Source: Cytobacillus sp. NJ13
GTDB taxonomy: Bacteria > Bacillota > Bacilli > Bacillales > Cytobacillaceae
DNA: 64,000 nt
Assembly (NCBI GenBank): GCA_030348385.1
Contig: JAUCFP010000006.1
Location: 2,476,501 to 2,540,500, forward strand
Direction: 5' to 3'
The position numbers and the translations under genes are program-made. Positions 39,672 to 47,687 of the stretch are shown here, one piece after another. The notes under the pieces were generated by a model. The model did no database searches and was not told the DNA's origin. It saw only the letters and a list, made by a program, of their open reading frames with translations. Positions within the stretch are counted from its first letter, which is position 1, and each line of letters begins with the position of its first letter.

Positions 39672-40605
39672 TAAAGAATGAATTTTTCTTCTTCCCTCTT
39701 AGGATATCACCCATCCAGCCTTTTTTTACAAGCATGATATAGAGGCCCGCTGTAGTGGCAGCGATGATCATGATCGAGAATAAATACCCATACTTCCACT
39801 CAAGTTCGGGCATAACTTTGAAATTCATGCCCCAGAGCGCTCCCCAGGAAGCGATTGGTGTCATTAGAGTGGTAATGACAGTAAGAGTCTTAACAATTTC
39901 ATTTCCCCGGTGCATGGATACCATTTCTTCAAAATTAACCAAATCATCAATTTCCTGCTGATACTCCCGCACCAGCGTATAGCCCCTTTCAATTCGCTTG
40001 CAGGTTCTTTTAAATTCAGTTCCTTCTGTAACACCCTCTCCAAACGTTTCTTCTACACCCAGTCTGATTTCTTTAACAGGAATCATGATATTCTTCCACA
40101 CCAGGATCTGGTGGCGGAGCTCATAAATTTCTTCCAGGCGGTTAATATTGTTTTTCTCTTTTATTTTCCATAGCAGCTCATTTAACCGCACTTCAAACTT
40201 ATCAATCTTCTGGATGTTATCACTTAGAATCTCGCCTAAAATCACGAAAAATCCATCAATGGCATTATGAGTATAATCCATTTTTTTTAGCAGCAATGAA
40301 TCATCAGACTGAATGACAGACGAATCAAAGTTGACGGTGATGAGAAAATCCCTTGTCAGAAAATAGTGGAACACACTATTTTTATGCTGCTCTTTGACTT
40401 TCTGCTGATAAATGAGCGAGCCGCTGAGAAATTCCTTATCACGTTCGGAAGTATCTATTTCCATTACATTTGTTTTGTTCTCGGTAGTGTTCCTGGCCCA
40501 TTCCTGTAATGCCCCTTTATAGTCGGCAGCCTCATTAAACTCTATTTCATCCAAGTGATCGTAACGGTACCATTTCCAATTATCTTCGCTATATTCTTTT
40601 TCCAT
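39667..40605 (-). CDS. CorA-type magnesium transporter
   Basis: A 312-residue CorA superfamily protein. The hallmark is the two C-terminal membrane helices with the selectivity motif in ASWGALWGMNFKVMPELEWKYG (GMN present). The N-terminal two-thirds is the cytosolic alpha/beta funnel with long helices (IEEIYELRHQILVWKN region). ATG 40605 is preferred because AGGA sits eight bases upstream; ATG 40611 is too close. It differs clearly in sequence from MgtE. Mg2+ or Co2+/Ni2+ transport is the family activity. Monocistronic. Confidence 0.9.
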   Translation of the reverse strand: MEKEYSEDNWKWYRYDHLDEIEFNEAADYKGALQEWARNTTENKTNVMEIDTSERDKEFLSGSLIYQQKVKEQHKNSVFHYFLTRDFLITVNFDSSVIQSDDSLLLKKMDYTHNAIDGFFVILGEILSDNIQKIDKFEVRLNELLWKIKEKNNINRLEEIYELRHQILVWKNIMIPVKEIRLGVEETFGEGVTEGTEFKRTCKRIERGYTLVREYQQEIDDLVNFEEMVSMHRGNEIVKTLTVITTLMTPIASWGALWGMNFKVMPELEWKYGYLFSIMIIAATTAGLYIMLVKKGWMGDILRGKKKNSFFK

Positions 40606-40806
40606 CCCCATCTTCCTCCTGGAATCCTAATCCTTTTTAATAAATACATAATTCCCCTCTCACAGCCCTAGTAAAACCCTTTAGAAAGAGTAATTATTTC
40701 TAGTACTGGAAACAATGTTATTAAGACTGAATGTTTGCATTTCAATATGCCGGGTAAATAATCACCAAGAAATACAAATCCAATAATTTGAAGGAGGAGC
40801 ATAATC

Positions 40807-41070
40807 ATGAATTCTCGTCCGTTAAATTCATATCTGTTAGCCGGTGTTGGCATTACGAGTATTTTGTTGTTGGCAAGCAAAAATAATCGAAATAAGGTTC
40901 AGTCTCTTGCAGTTAAAATGAAAGGCATGCTTCCAGACCGCTTTATAAATGATACAGTGCCTGAAGAAAAACTTGGCCACCCGGACCCGCATAATATTGA
41001 AGATAATAAAATGGTTGACGAAGGTGCCATGTATTCAGTGAATTACTATAACGAAACCGTACAGCAATGA
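40807..41070 (+). CDS. Hypothetical small membrane-associated protein, 87 aa
   Basis: An 87-residue protein with one N-terminal hydrophobic helix (SYLLAGVGITSILLLASK) followed by a basic patch (NNRNKVQSLAVKMKG) and a hydrophilic acidic tail (DTVPEEKLGHPDPHNIEDNKMVDEG). It has a strong ribosome binding site (GGAGG) and its own terminator. The arrangement resembles YtxH-like small membrane proteins, but I see no clear family match. A promoter-like region with TATAAT-poor sequence precedes it; none is called. Confidence 0.65.
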   Translation: MNSRPLNSYLLAGVGITSILLLASKNNRNKVQSLAVKMKGMLPDRFINDTVPEEKLGHPDPHNIEDNKMVDEGAMYSVNYYNETVQQ

Positions 41071-41099
41071 CCTAAGGACTGACTTCCTTAGGTTTTTTA
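41070..41099 (+). terminator. Terminator of 87-aa protein gene
   Basis: ACCTAAGG-actgactt-CCTTAGGT then TTTTT. Confidence 0.9.
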
Positions 41100-41128
41100 C
41101 ATAATTCTAAATTTTCGGAGGAAGCAAG

Positions 41129-41803
41129 ATGGGCGTTCTTTTCATCCTGATTTATTTGGGAATCGTTTTGGCTGTTATCGAAATTCATACGCTAATCTTC
41201 ACATATACAGGGCTTGATAAGCATATTGCGAGATTTCAGGTGATCAGCATGCTTACAGGAACCGGCTTTACAACCGGGGAATCTGAACTGATTATCGACC
41301 ATCCAATCCGCAGAAGATTCGGAGCCTTTTTAATATTATTTGGCGCTTTTTCATTGGCAGTTATCATTTCGGCAATCAGCAGTATCCTTTCAGATGAATT
41401 TTTCACTGCCAAGATTTCGATCGTGGCCGCTGCCCTGATCATGGTTATTATTATTTTAAGGATGCCTAAAGTGCGGGATTATCTTTCGGGGAAACTGGAG
41501 CATGAGCTCGAAGAACATTATGACTTTCGAGATCTCCCGATAAGAGAAGCGCTGCTTACGGATGATACGGATCATGTATTGGATTATTTCATTGATGAAA
41601 CATGTGAATATAAGGAAAAAGAGTTAGGGGACATTATCGAAGAGGATGAGGACATCAATGTGCTCTATATCCAGCGAGGTGACGTAAAGATTAGAAAAGA
41701 CCGGCTTGTGACGGAGCTTCAAGAAGGCGATCATATTATCCTGTACGGAGATGAACAAACGATTGAGAGCAAATTCGGGGAAAAAAATGAGAAAAAAAAA
41801 TGA
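41129..41803 (+). CDS. Membrane protein with C-terminal TrkA-C (RCK_C) domain
   Basis: A 224-residue protein with three predicted membrane helices (residues 2-23, 63-85 and 93-110) and a C-terminal TrkA-C domain (residues 150-215: EKELGDIIEEDEDINVLYIQRGDVKIRKDRLVTELQEGDHIILYG, described in part), which binds ligands such as c-di-AMP in potassium channels. Between helices 1 and 2 is ISMLTGTGFTTGESE, whose TGTGFT resembles the selectivity loop of Ktr/Trk K+ transporters. It is too small to be a whole transporter, so it may be a regulator or multimeric channel. GGAGG precedes the ATG. Confidence 0.8.
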   Translation: MGVLFILIYLGIVLAVIEIHTLIFTYTGLDKHIARFQVISMLTGTGFTTGESELIIDHPIRRRFGAFLILFGAFSLAVIISAISSILSDEFFTAKISIVAAALIMVIIILRMPKVRDYLSGKLEHELEEHYDFRDLPIREALLTDDTDHVLDYFIDETCEYKEKELGDIIEEDEDINVLYIQRGDVKIRKDRLVTELQEGDHIILYGDEQTIESKFGEKNEKKK

Positions 41804-41832
41804 AGCATCTGCCCATGACGGAGATGCTTTTT
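41800..41832. terminator. Bidirectional terminator
   Basis: AAGCATCT ... AGATGCTTTTTCATTTT between convergent genes. Confidence 0.8.
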
Positions 41833-41837
41833 CATTT

Positions 41838-43163
41838 TCAGTTAAACTGCTTAGCTGGCGACAGATATAGTGTCAGGCCGATTTTTCTGCATACTGTTAC
41901 ATAGTGCATCATGGCGAGAAGTACTGCCCCAGTATTCATGCCCATAATGATCCCGTCCATCTGCAGGCTATGCATAGAACCAAGCAGGTACATGACTGTA
42001 AATGAAACAACCGTGGACCATACAGAATGATAAGCTGCATCTTTCATCAGGCCCAGGCCGATTAAGTAGGCCTGCATCGGGATAATGAAGAAGTGAAGCA
42101 AAAAGAATGGCCAAAGCATCTGCAAATACACCGCTGCATCTGTTGAATGAAAAAACACATCGGTCAGCGGCCGTGCGAAAAAGTAAAAAAGTCCAACCGA
42201 AGGAATTCCGTATAAAAAAGTGACAAAAAACACCTGCTGAAGAAGCCTCCTCAGTTCATCCAGGTTTTTATCCGCATATTCTTTAGACACAGTTGGTATC
42301 AGCATAATTAAAAATGAATGAGCAATGAAGGATGGAAAAAAGCCTATAGTCATGGCCACACCTGCAAGCATACCAAAATGCTCTGTTGCGATTTCTCCCG
42401 GCACCCCTGCTTTAAATAGCGCCGCTTTGATCAAAAATGGCTGAACTGCATGGGTCAAGGCATGGAAAACTCGTAAAGCGGTAGTCGGCACAGAAACAGA
42501 TAAAAGGTTTTGCCTCACACTTTTTCCGCTGACATAGTCAGATGGCTCTTTTTTAATACGCTGATACTGGATAATAAACATGTTCAGCAAATAGAGAAAA
42601 ACAACAATCTCACTTCCTACAAACGTGCAAAATGCAATAAAGACCGCTGTATTGACATCAAATTGAAATGCCTGATAAAGAACCACGAGCAGCAGGAGCT
42701 GAACGGATTTGCGCAGAAAATTGGAGGCTGCAATTTTTCCCATTTGATGCTTGCCCATGAAAAAGCCTCTGGCAATCGAGGAAAATGACACGATTGGAAT
42801 GAACCCGATCACAACCCACCTCAGCAGCGGATGATACTCATTAAAGACACTGACAACCGGAAGGATTGCTGCTGCAATCGGAACCAAAACCGCTGTAAAG
42901 ATAATGGTCAGCTTGATGACATGATGGAGCATGCTGAGATGATACCTTTTATCCTTTTCAGCTATGAACTTGGAAATAGAGATCGGAAGCTCGAAACTAG
43001 CCAGCAGCACAATCAAAAATATGGTCGGCAAAATCGACATGTACATGCCAAGTCCCCTCTCCCCCAGTTCCCGGGCGAGCACCATATTCACCACAAACTC
43101 TATACATTCGCTTGCAAAAGCCGCCAGTGCAAGCAATATGACTCCTTTGAAGAATTTACTCAT
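41838..43163 (-). CDS. SpoVB/YkvU-like polysaccharide (MOP) flippase family protein
   Basis: A 441-residue protein with 12-14 membrane segments of the MOP superfamily (polysaccharide biosynthesis/SpoVB branch). The N-terminus FFKGVILLALAAFASECIEFVVNMVLARELGERGLG and ASFELPISISKFIAEKD match the SpoVB-type opening, and GFIPIVSFSSIARGFFMGKHQM is a family motif. At 441 residues it is shorter than SpoVB (about 520) and closer in size to B. subtilis YkvU, a sporulation-expressed paralogue; this suggests, but does not prove, a spore-envelope role in moving lipid-linked precursors. Confidence 0.85.
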   Translation of the reverse strand: MSKFFKGVILLALAAFASECIEFVVNMVLARELGERGLGMYMSILPTIFLIVLLASFELPISISKFIAEKDKRYHLSMLHHVIKLTIIFTAVLVPIAAAILPVVSVFNEYHPLLRWVVIGFIPIVSFSSIARGFFMGKHQMGKIAASNFLRKSVQLLLLVVLYQAFQFDVNTAVFIAFCTFVGSEIVVFLYLLNMFIIQYQRIKKEPSDYVSGKSVRQNLLSVSVPTTALRVFHALTHAVQPFLIKAALFKAGVPGEIATEHFGMLAGVAMTIGFFPSFIAHSFLIMLIPTVSKEYADKNLDELRRLLQQVFFVTFLYGIPSVGLFYFFARPLTDVFFHSTDAAVYLQMLWPFFLLHFFIIPMQAYLIGLGLMKDAAYHSVWSTVVSFTVMYLLGSMHSLQMDGIIMGMNTGAVLLAMMHYVTVCRKIGLTLYLSPAKQFN

Positions 43164-43260
43164 TGCGCCTCTCCTTATATAATGCAGATTCTATATAAGA
43201 TATGAGACATGCCCCGATAATATATTGCCCTTTTGGAACTTTTAAGAAAATAATATAACG

Positions 43261-43295
43261 AAAAGGAGGCTGGCAGTATGCCGGCCTCCTTTCTG
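43261..43295 (-). terminator. Terminator of aminotransferase-YjiH operon
   Basis: AAAGGAGGC ... GCCTCCTTT around a loop of 13 bases; ends one base after the operon. Confidence 0.75.
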
Positions 43296-44663
43296 CTAAA
43301 ATACAAAAACATGTGCAATCAGTACAATAACAGGTAAAGTAATAACCGTTCTTTCAATAAAAATAACGAATAAATCCAAAAAGCTCAGCGGAATGTTCGA
43401 ACGCAGGATCAGGATCCCGATTTCAGACATGTATACTAATTGTGTTAATGACAGGCCCGCCACGACAAATCTTGTCAGCTCGCTCTCAATCCCGCTCCCT
43501 ATAACGGCCGGAAGGAACATATCAGCAAAGCCAACAAGCATGGTTTGTGCTGCCGCTCCTGCTTCCGGCAATTGCATAAACTCCAAAACCGGGATGAGCG
43601 GGTATGAAATTAACTCAAATGCAGGCGTGTATTCCGCAATGATCAGGGCTGCTGCTCCAAGGCTCATCACAAGCGGAATCAGGCCCATCCAAATATCCAA
43701 AACGGTTTCAATGCCATTGGTTAATAGCTTTTTGGGACCCGGAGCATTCCTTGCTTTATCAATTGCCTGCTCCCATCCCCATTTCAATTTCGAAACCCCT
43801 TCCGGAATGGTTTCATCAATCTGCTGTCCTACCGGCTCATAATAAGTATCTGGTTTGCGGGATAATGGCGGAATTCTTGGCATAATCAATGCTGCCACGA
43901 CACAGGCAGCAGAAACGGTTAAGTAAAAAGGGATGAATAAATGGCCAAGACCAACCACATTCGCAACGACAAGACTGAAAGCAACAGATGCAATCGAAAA
44001 GGTTGTCGCAATGACCGCTGCTTCTCTTTTGGTGTAAAAACCTTCATCATATTGCTTCGTTGTTACCAATACACCTACTGTTCCGGCGCCCATCCAGGAC
44101 GCAAGGCAATCGATGGAGGACCGTCCGGGAAGTGTAAAAAATGGCCTCATAAATTTTTGGACAAGCGCCCCTATGAACTCCATTAAACCAAACTCTACCA
44201 AAAGCGGCAGAAGGATGCCGGCAAACAGGAACCACGTAAGCAAAACGGGAGCCAGGTCGTAGAGAACCACTCCGCCTGTATTCCGCGACCAGATAAATTC
44301 AGGCCCAATCTCAAACAAAGTCATGATCCCTACCGCGAATCCAAGGATTCTCATTGTTAGTCCAAACTTGCCGGTATCAAATAATCCTTTTAAAAACTTA
44401 TTATCCAGTATAAATGCCGGTTTTGCTGCTTTTGTCAGGATGGAAAGAAAAACTGATATCCCTAAAATAAAAATGATAATGGCAGGCATCTGTTCACTGA
44501 ACGCATTGCCTAATAGAGATGCTAAAATACCAACACCAATCGTTACATCTCCCTGAAATTTAACTGGAACCAGAAAGAGGAGCGATCCAATTAAAGATGG
44601 AATGATGAATTTCCAATATTCTCCTGTGACAGCCTGCGGTTTAACCCTTGTCTCAAGCTTCAT
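43296..44663 (-). CDS. YjiH family transporter (nucleoside-recognition/GATE domain)
   Basis: A 455-residue membrane protein of the YjiH family with about 10 segments and two Gate (nucleoside recognition) domains: FTLPGRSSIDCLASWMGAGTVGVLVTTKQY in the first half and MLVGFADMFLPAVIGSGIESELTRFVVAGLS in the second. The family is believed to move amino acids or related amines. ATG 44663 is taken because GGAGGT lies six bases upstream; ATG 44669 touches that site. It follows the aminotransferase by 12 bases and is driven by the same sigma-54 promoter, so it most likely imports the substrate of that enzyme. Confidence 0.85.
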   Translation of the reverse strand: MKLETRVKPQAVTGEYWKFIIPSLIGSLLFLVPVKFQGDVTIGVGILASLLGNAFSEQMPAIIIFILGISVFLSILTKAAKPAFILDNKFLKGLFDTGKFGLTMRILGFAVGIMTLFEIGPEFIWSRNTGGVVLYDLAPVLLTWFLFAGILLPLLVEFGLMEFIGALVQKFMRPFFTLPGRSSIDCLASWMGAGTVGVLVTTKQYDEGFYTKREAAVIATTFSIASVAFSLVVANVVGLGHLFIPFYLTVSAACVVAALIMPRIPPLSRKPDTYYEPVGQQIDETIPEGVSKLKWGWEQAIDKARNAPGPKKLLTNGIETVLDIWMGLIPLVMSLGAAALIIAEYTPAFELISYPLIPVLEFMQLPEAGAAAQTMLVGFADMFLPAVIGSGIESELTRFVVAGLSLTQLVYMSEIGILILRSNIPLSFLDLFVIFIERTVITLPVIVLIAHVFVF

Positions 44664-44675
44664 TCTCATACCTCC

Positions 44676-45995
44676 TTATGATTTGGAAACAACAGCTTCA
44701 TGTTCTGTAAGTGCTTCTTCCAATACTTTCAGACCCTGGTCGATTTGCTCTTTTGTCACGATAAGCGGCGGGATCATCCGAATCACTTCCCCTGAATTTC
44801 CGCAGAGATAAAAGAGGACTCCCTTATCAAGTGAAGAGTTCAGAATATCCATTACCGCATTTCCATCCGGTTTTCCGGTTTGCGGGTCGATTATTTCAAT
44901 GCCGATCATCAGCCCCAGACCTCGGACACTGCCAATTGCAGGATATTCGGCTTTCAAATCCTGTAATTTTTTTAATGCATACTCTCCCATTTGCTTTGCA
45001 TTTTCCAAAAGATTCTCCGTTTTTAGTACTTCAAGAGAAGCCAAGGCGGCAGAGCAGGCAATCGGATTTCCGCCGAAAGTTGTTCCATGGGCGCCGAGCG
45101 GCCATTTTTCCATCAGTTCCTTTGATGCTGCAGTAGCACTTAACGGCAGTCCTGCAGCGATTCCTTTTGCAATCGCCATGATATCCGGCACAACATCAAA
45201 AGCCTGAGCGGCAAACCATTCTCCAGTACGCCCAAAGCCGGTTTGCACTTCATCAAATATCAGCAGGATACCATGCCTGTCACAGATTTCCCTGATCTTC
45301 TGCATCCATTTCTTCGGAGGAATGATATAGCCTCCTTCCCCAAGAACCGGCTCAATGATCATGCAGGCAACTTCTTCCGGGTCCACCTGATGCTTGAAGA
45401 GTGTTTCAGCATCCTTTTCCAGTTTTCTTGGGAAGTACTCCTCAGAATCTTCACCAAAAGGGCAGTCCCGCTCATCCGCATATGGAAGCTGATAGGTCAG
45501 CCAGGACGGCTGCTGAAACTTGCGGTATTTGCTCTTCGATGTTGATACACTGAGTGCCCCCATTGACCTTCCATGGAAACAGCCTGTAAAGGAGACAACA
45601 TAGGGCCTCCGCGTGACATACTTTGCCAGCTTAATAGCTCCTTCGATTGCCTCAGTCCCGCTGTTCGCAAAGAAAAAGCAATCCAGATTTCCCGGCGTAA
45701 TTTTTCCAAGCTCATCTGCGAGCCGCAAAATCGATTCATAGATGATAACGCCTGACGGGCCGTGCACCAAATGATCTGCACTGTCTTTAATGGCCTGTAC
45801 AACCTTTGGATGGCGATGTCCGACATTTTCCACTGCGATGCCTGATGTAAAATCCAAATACTCTTTTCCGTCGACTCCGTAGTAATAGCAGCCTTCCGCC
45901 TTGACCACCGGCAAATTCGGGTGATCCTTTGCCATGCTTGGCGCCAATAAGTTTGAAATGTTTCCGACAAGATGACTCCAATTTTCTCCGTTCAT
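44676..45995 (-). CDS. Class III PLP aminotransferase (4-aminobutyrate aminotransferase-like)
   Basis: A 439-residue class III aminotransferase. Motifs include [68 protein letters not shown] with the PLP-ring Asp, and [16 protein letters not shown] with the Schiff-base Lys. It groups with GABA/omega-amino acid or 2,2-dialkylglycine-type enzymes; the exact amino donor is not certain. The ribosome binding site GGAGGGG precedes ATG 45995. A sigma-54 promoter (46057-46072) and a sigma-54 activator gene directly upstream place it in an inducible amino-acid catabolic operon with the YjiH transporter. Confidence 0.9.
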   Translation of the reverse strand: MNGENWSHLVGNISNLLAPSMAKDHPNLPVVKAEGCYYYGVDGKEYLDFTSGIAVENVGHRHPKVVQAIKDSADHLVHGPSGVIIYESILRLADELGKITPGNLDCFFFANSGTEAIEGAIKLAKYVTRRPYVVSFTGCFHGRSMGALSVSTSKSKYRKFQQPSWLTYQLPYADERDCPFGEDSEEYFPRKLEKDAETLFKHQVDPEEVACMIIEPVLGEGGYIIPPKKWMQKIREICDRHGILLIFDEVQTGFGRTGEWFAAQAFDVVPDIMAIAKGIAAGLPLSATAASKELMEKWPLGAHGTTFGGNPIACSAALASLEVLKTENLLENAKQMGEYALKKLQDLKAEYPAIGSVRGLGLMIGIEIIDPQTGKPDGNAVMDILNSSLDKGVLFYLCGNSGEVIRMIPPLIVTKEQIDQGLKVLEEALTEHEAVVSKS

Positions 45996-46056
45996 ACTTT
46001 CCCCTCCTGAATCCTGCATTAAATGTAAATGCTATGTTTGCTCTGCTATTCTTTAA

Positions 46057-46072
46057 TGCAATATTCATGCCA
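46057..46072 (-). promoter_or_regulatory. Sigma-54 (-24/-12) promoter of aminotransferase operon
   Basis: The minus strand reads TGGCAT-GAATA-TTGCA, an excellent match to TGGCAC-N5-TTGCW. It lies between the activator gene and the aminotransferase. Confidence 0.88.
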
Positions 46073-46081
46073 ACGTATGTA

Positions 46082-47458
46082 TTAACAATCATATTTTTTC
46101 AATTTTCTTACTACTGAAGGCTGACTGATCCCCAAGGCGCCCGCTATTTCAGTAGTGGTTCGGTAGCGCTTCCTTGCATTGATTAATACTTTCTTCTCTA
46201 CATCTTCCAAAATACAAGGGAGAGATTGTCCCTCATAATCTATAAAACCATCTTTTTTTCCTTGCATATGGTATTCATAAGGCAGGTCCTCTTTCGTGAT
46301 CATGAGGCTGGTGCTTGTAACGATAAGGCGCTCCATTAGGTTTTCAAGTTCTCTAACGTTTCCCTTCCATTCCAGCTGCAGCAAGTGATCGACCAGGGAT
46401 CTTTCCAGCTGCCTTTCCCGATTATGCCGCTTGGAGATAGAGTGGAGAAAATAATGAATGAGGGTAAATAAATCCTCTTTCCTCTCCCTTAAAGGCGGAA
46501 TCTTTAATGGCACCACGTTCAGCCGGAAGAATAAGTCCTGCCTGAAATCCTTGGATTCAACTGCTTTTTCGAGATCCTTATTTGTAGCTGCCAGGAGCCG
46601 AAAGTCTGCCTGAACCGGCTTTGTTCCCCCTACTCTATAAAACTGCTTGTCTTGTATGAATTTCAGCAGCTTTGCCTGCAGATGGGCTGAGAGTTCGCCA
46701 ATTTCATCTAGAAATAGCGTGCCTCCTTTTGCCATTTCAGCAAATCCCATTTTGCCTTTATTCTTTGCCCCTGTAAAAGCACCGCCTTCATACCCGAAAA
46801 ACTCAGCTTCAAAGATGGATTCCGGAATGGCACTGCAGTTTACTTCAATGAACGGCCCGTCTTTTCGCATACTGTTTTGATGTATCCATTTGGCGAGAGC
46901 CGATTTTCCGACACCTGATTCACCCAGGAGCAGGACTGTGACATCTACATCCCGGATTCTTCTGATGGTTTCAGCTATATTTCTCATCGCCAGGCTATCA
47001 GCTATCATGCCATCCATTTTGATGCTCTTATTGCGCAGGAGATCCAGCTCGCTCTTCACTCTGGCCATTTCTTCCTCAACACTGTTCAGGTATTCTTTTA
47101 TAACAAGAAGTTCTGAAACATCGTAGGAATAGCTGACAATATGATCGATTTTTCCAGTTTCATTGAATACTGGAATACCAGTAACCAGGATCTTTTTGCC
47201 CGAGCCGGCTTTTTGCACCAGAATGACTTTTTTCTTTTTCTTTAATACTTCAGGAGTAATCGCAGGCTTGAAGACCCCTTTTCTTTCCAGATCATAAACA
47301 GATTCGCCAAGAAGAGATTCCGGTTCAACGCCGTAATGGCTGCCGCTGCCTCTACTGACTTTTATAATTATGCCGTCTGCATTGGTTACCATAATGTCTT
47401 CTTCCATTGAAGATATGACTTCTTTGTCATTATTCCAGTCCATGAAAAAGCTGTTCAT
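46082..47458 (-). CDS. Sigma-54-dependent transcriptional activator (PAS-AAA-Fis)
   Basis: A 458-residue enhancer-binding protein. An N-terminal PAS domain (residues 14-115, with ADGIIIKVSRGSGSHYGVEPES and IVSYSYDVSEL) is followed by the AAA+ domain: Walker A GESGVGKSALAKWIH, sigma-54 contact loop EFFGYEGGAFTGA, Walker B GGTLFLDEIGEL, and the R-finger region DLFFRLNVVPLKIPPLRERK. The C-terminal helix-turn-helix is TTEIAGALGISQPSVVRKLKKY. It belongs with RocR/BkdR-type activators of amino-acid catabolism. The PAS domain probably senses the substrate. CGGAGG precedes the ATG. Confidence 0.94.
   Translation of the reverse strand: MNSFFMDWNNDKEVISSMEEDIMVTNADGIIIKVSRGSGSHYGVEPESLLGESVYDLERKGVFKPAITPEVLKKKKKVILVQKAGSGKKILVTGIPVFNETGKIDHIVSYSYDVSELLVIKEYLNSVEEEMARVKSELDLLRNKSIKMDGMIADSLAMRNIAETIRRIRDVDVTVLLLGESGVGKSALAKWIHQNSMRKDGPFIEVNCSAIPESIFEAEFFGYEGGAFTGAKNKGKMGFAEMAKGGTLFLDEIGELSAHLQAKLLKFIQDKQFYRVGGTKPVQADFRLLAATNKDLEKAVESKDFRQDLFFRLNVVPLKIPPLRERKEDLFTLIHYFLHSISKRHNRERQLERSLVDHLLQLEWKGNVRELENLMERLIVTSTSLMITKEDLPYEYHMQGKKDGFIDYEGQSLPCILEDVEKKVLINARKRYRTTTEIAGALGISQPSVVRKLKKYDC
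46110..46156. promoter_or_regulatory. Candidate enhancer (UAS) for the sigma-54 activator
   Basis: ACTACTGAA (46110-46118) and TTCAGTAGT (46148-46156) are perfect inverted arms 29 bases apart, located 38-84 bases upstream of the -24 element and inside the 3' end of the activator gene. Function as an activator site is inferred from position and symmetry. Confidence 0.5.
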
Positions 47459-47478
47459 TTGGGTCCTCCGAAAAAATT

Positions 47479-47580
47479 ATTCAATATTGAATAGCGTTTC
47501 TTCTTTTGAAAGATCTTATTATTAAAAGAAAATCTCGTAAAATTATTCAGATTTAAATAATTATTCATTTTTGAATATTA
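47479..47580. promoter_or_regulatory. Cluster of ATTCA-GAAT palindromes upstream of the activator gene
   Basis: ATTCAATATTGAAT (47479-47492, perfect) and ATTCATTTTTGAAT (about 47563-47577) with a diverged copy ATTCAGATTTAAAT between. They may be operators for the activator gene; the binding protein is unknown. Confidence 0.45.
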
Positions 47581-47649
47581 CTTTACAGGAAATAGATGAA
47601 AACTGAAAGGTTTATTTGAAATAATTTTATATTAATTCAATAAAATGCA

Positions 47650-47680
47650 TAAAAAAGGCTAACCCATTTGTTAGCCTTCA
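47650..47680 (-). terminator. Terminator of ABC-F gene
   Basis: Minus strand AAGGCTAAC-aaatgg-GTTAGCCTT then TTTTATG. Confidence 0.9.
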
Positions 47681-47687
47681 CTTGCCT

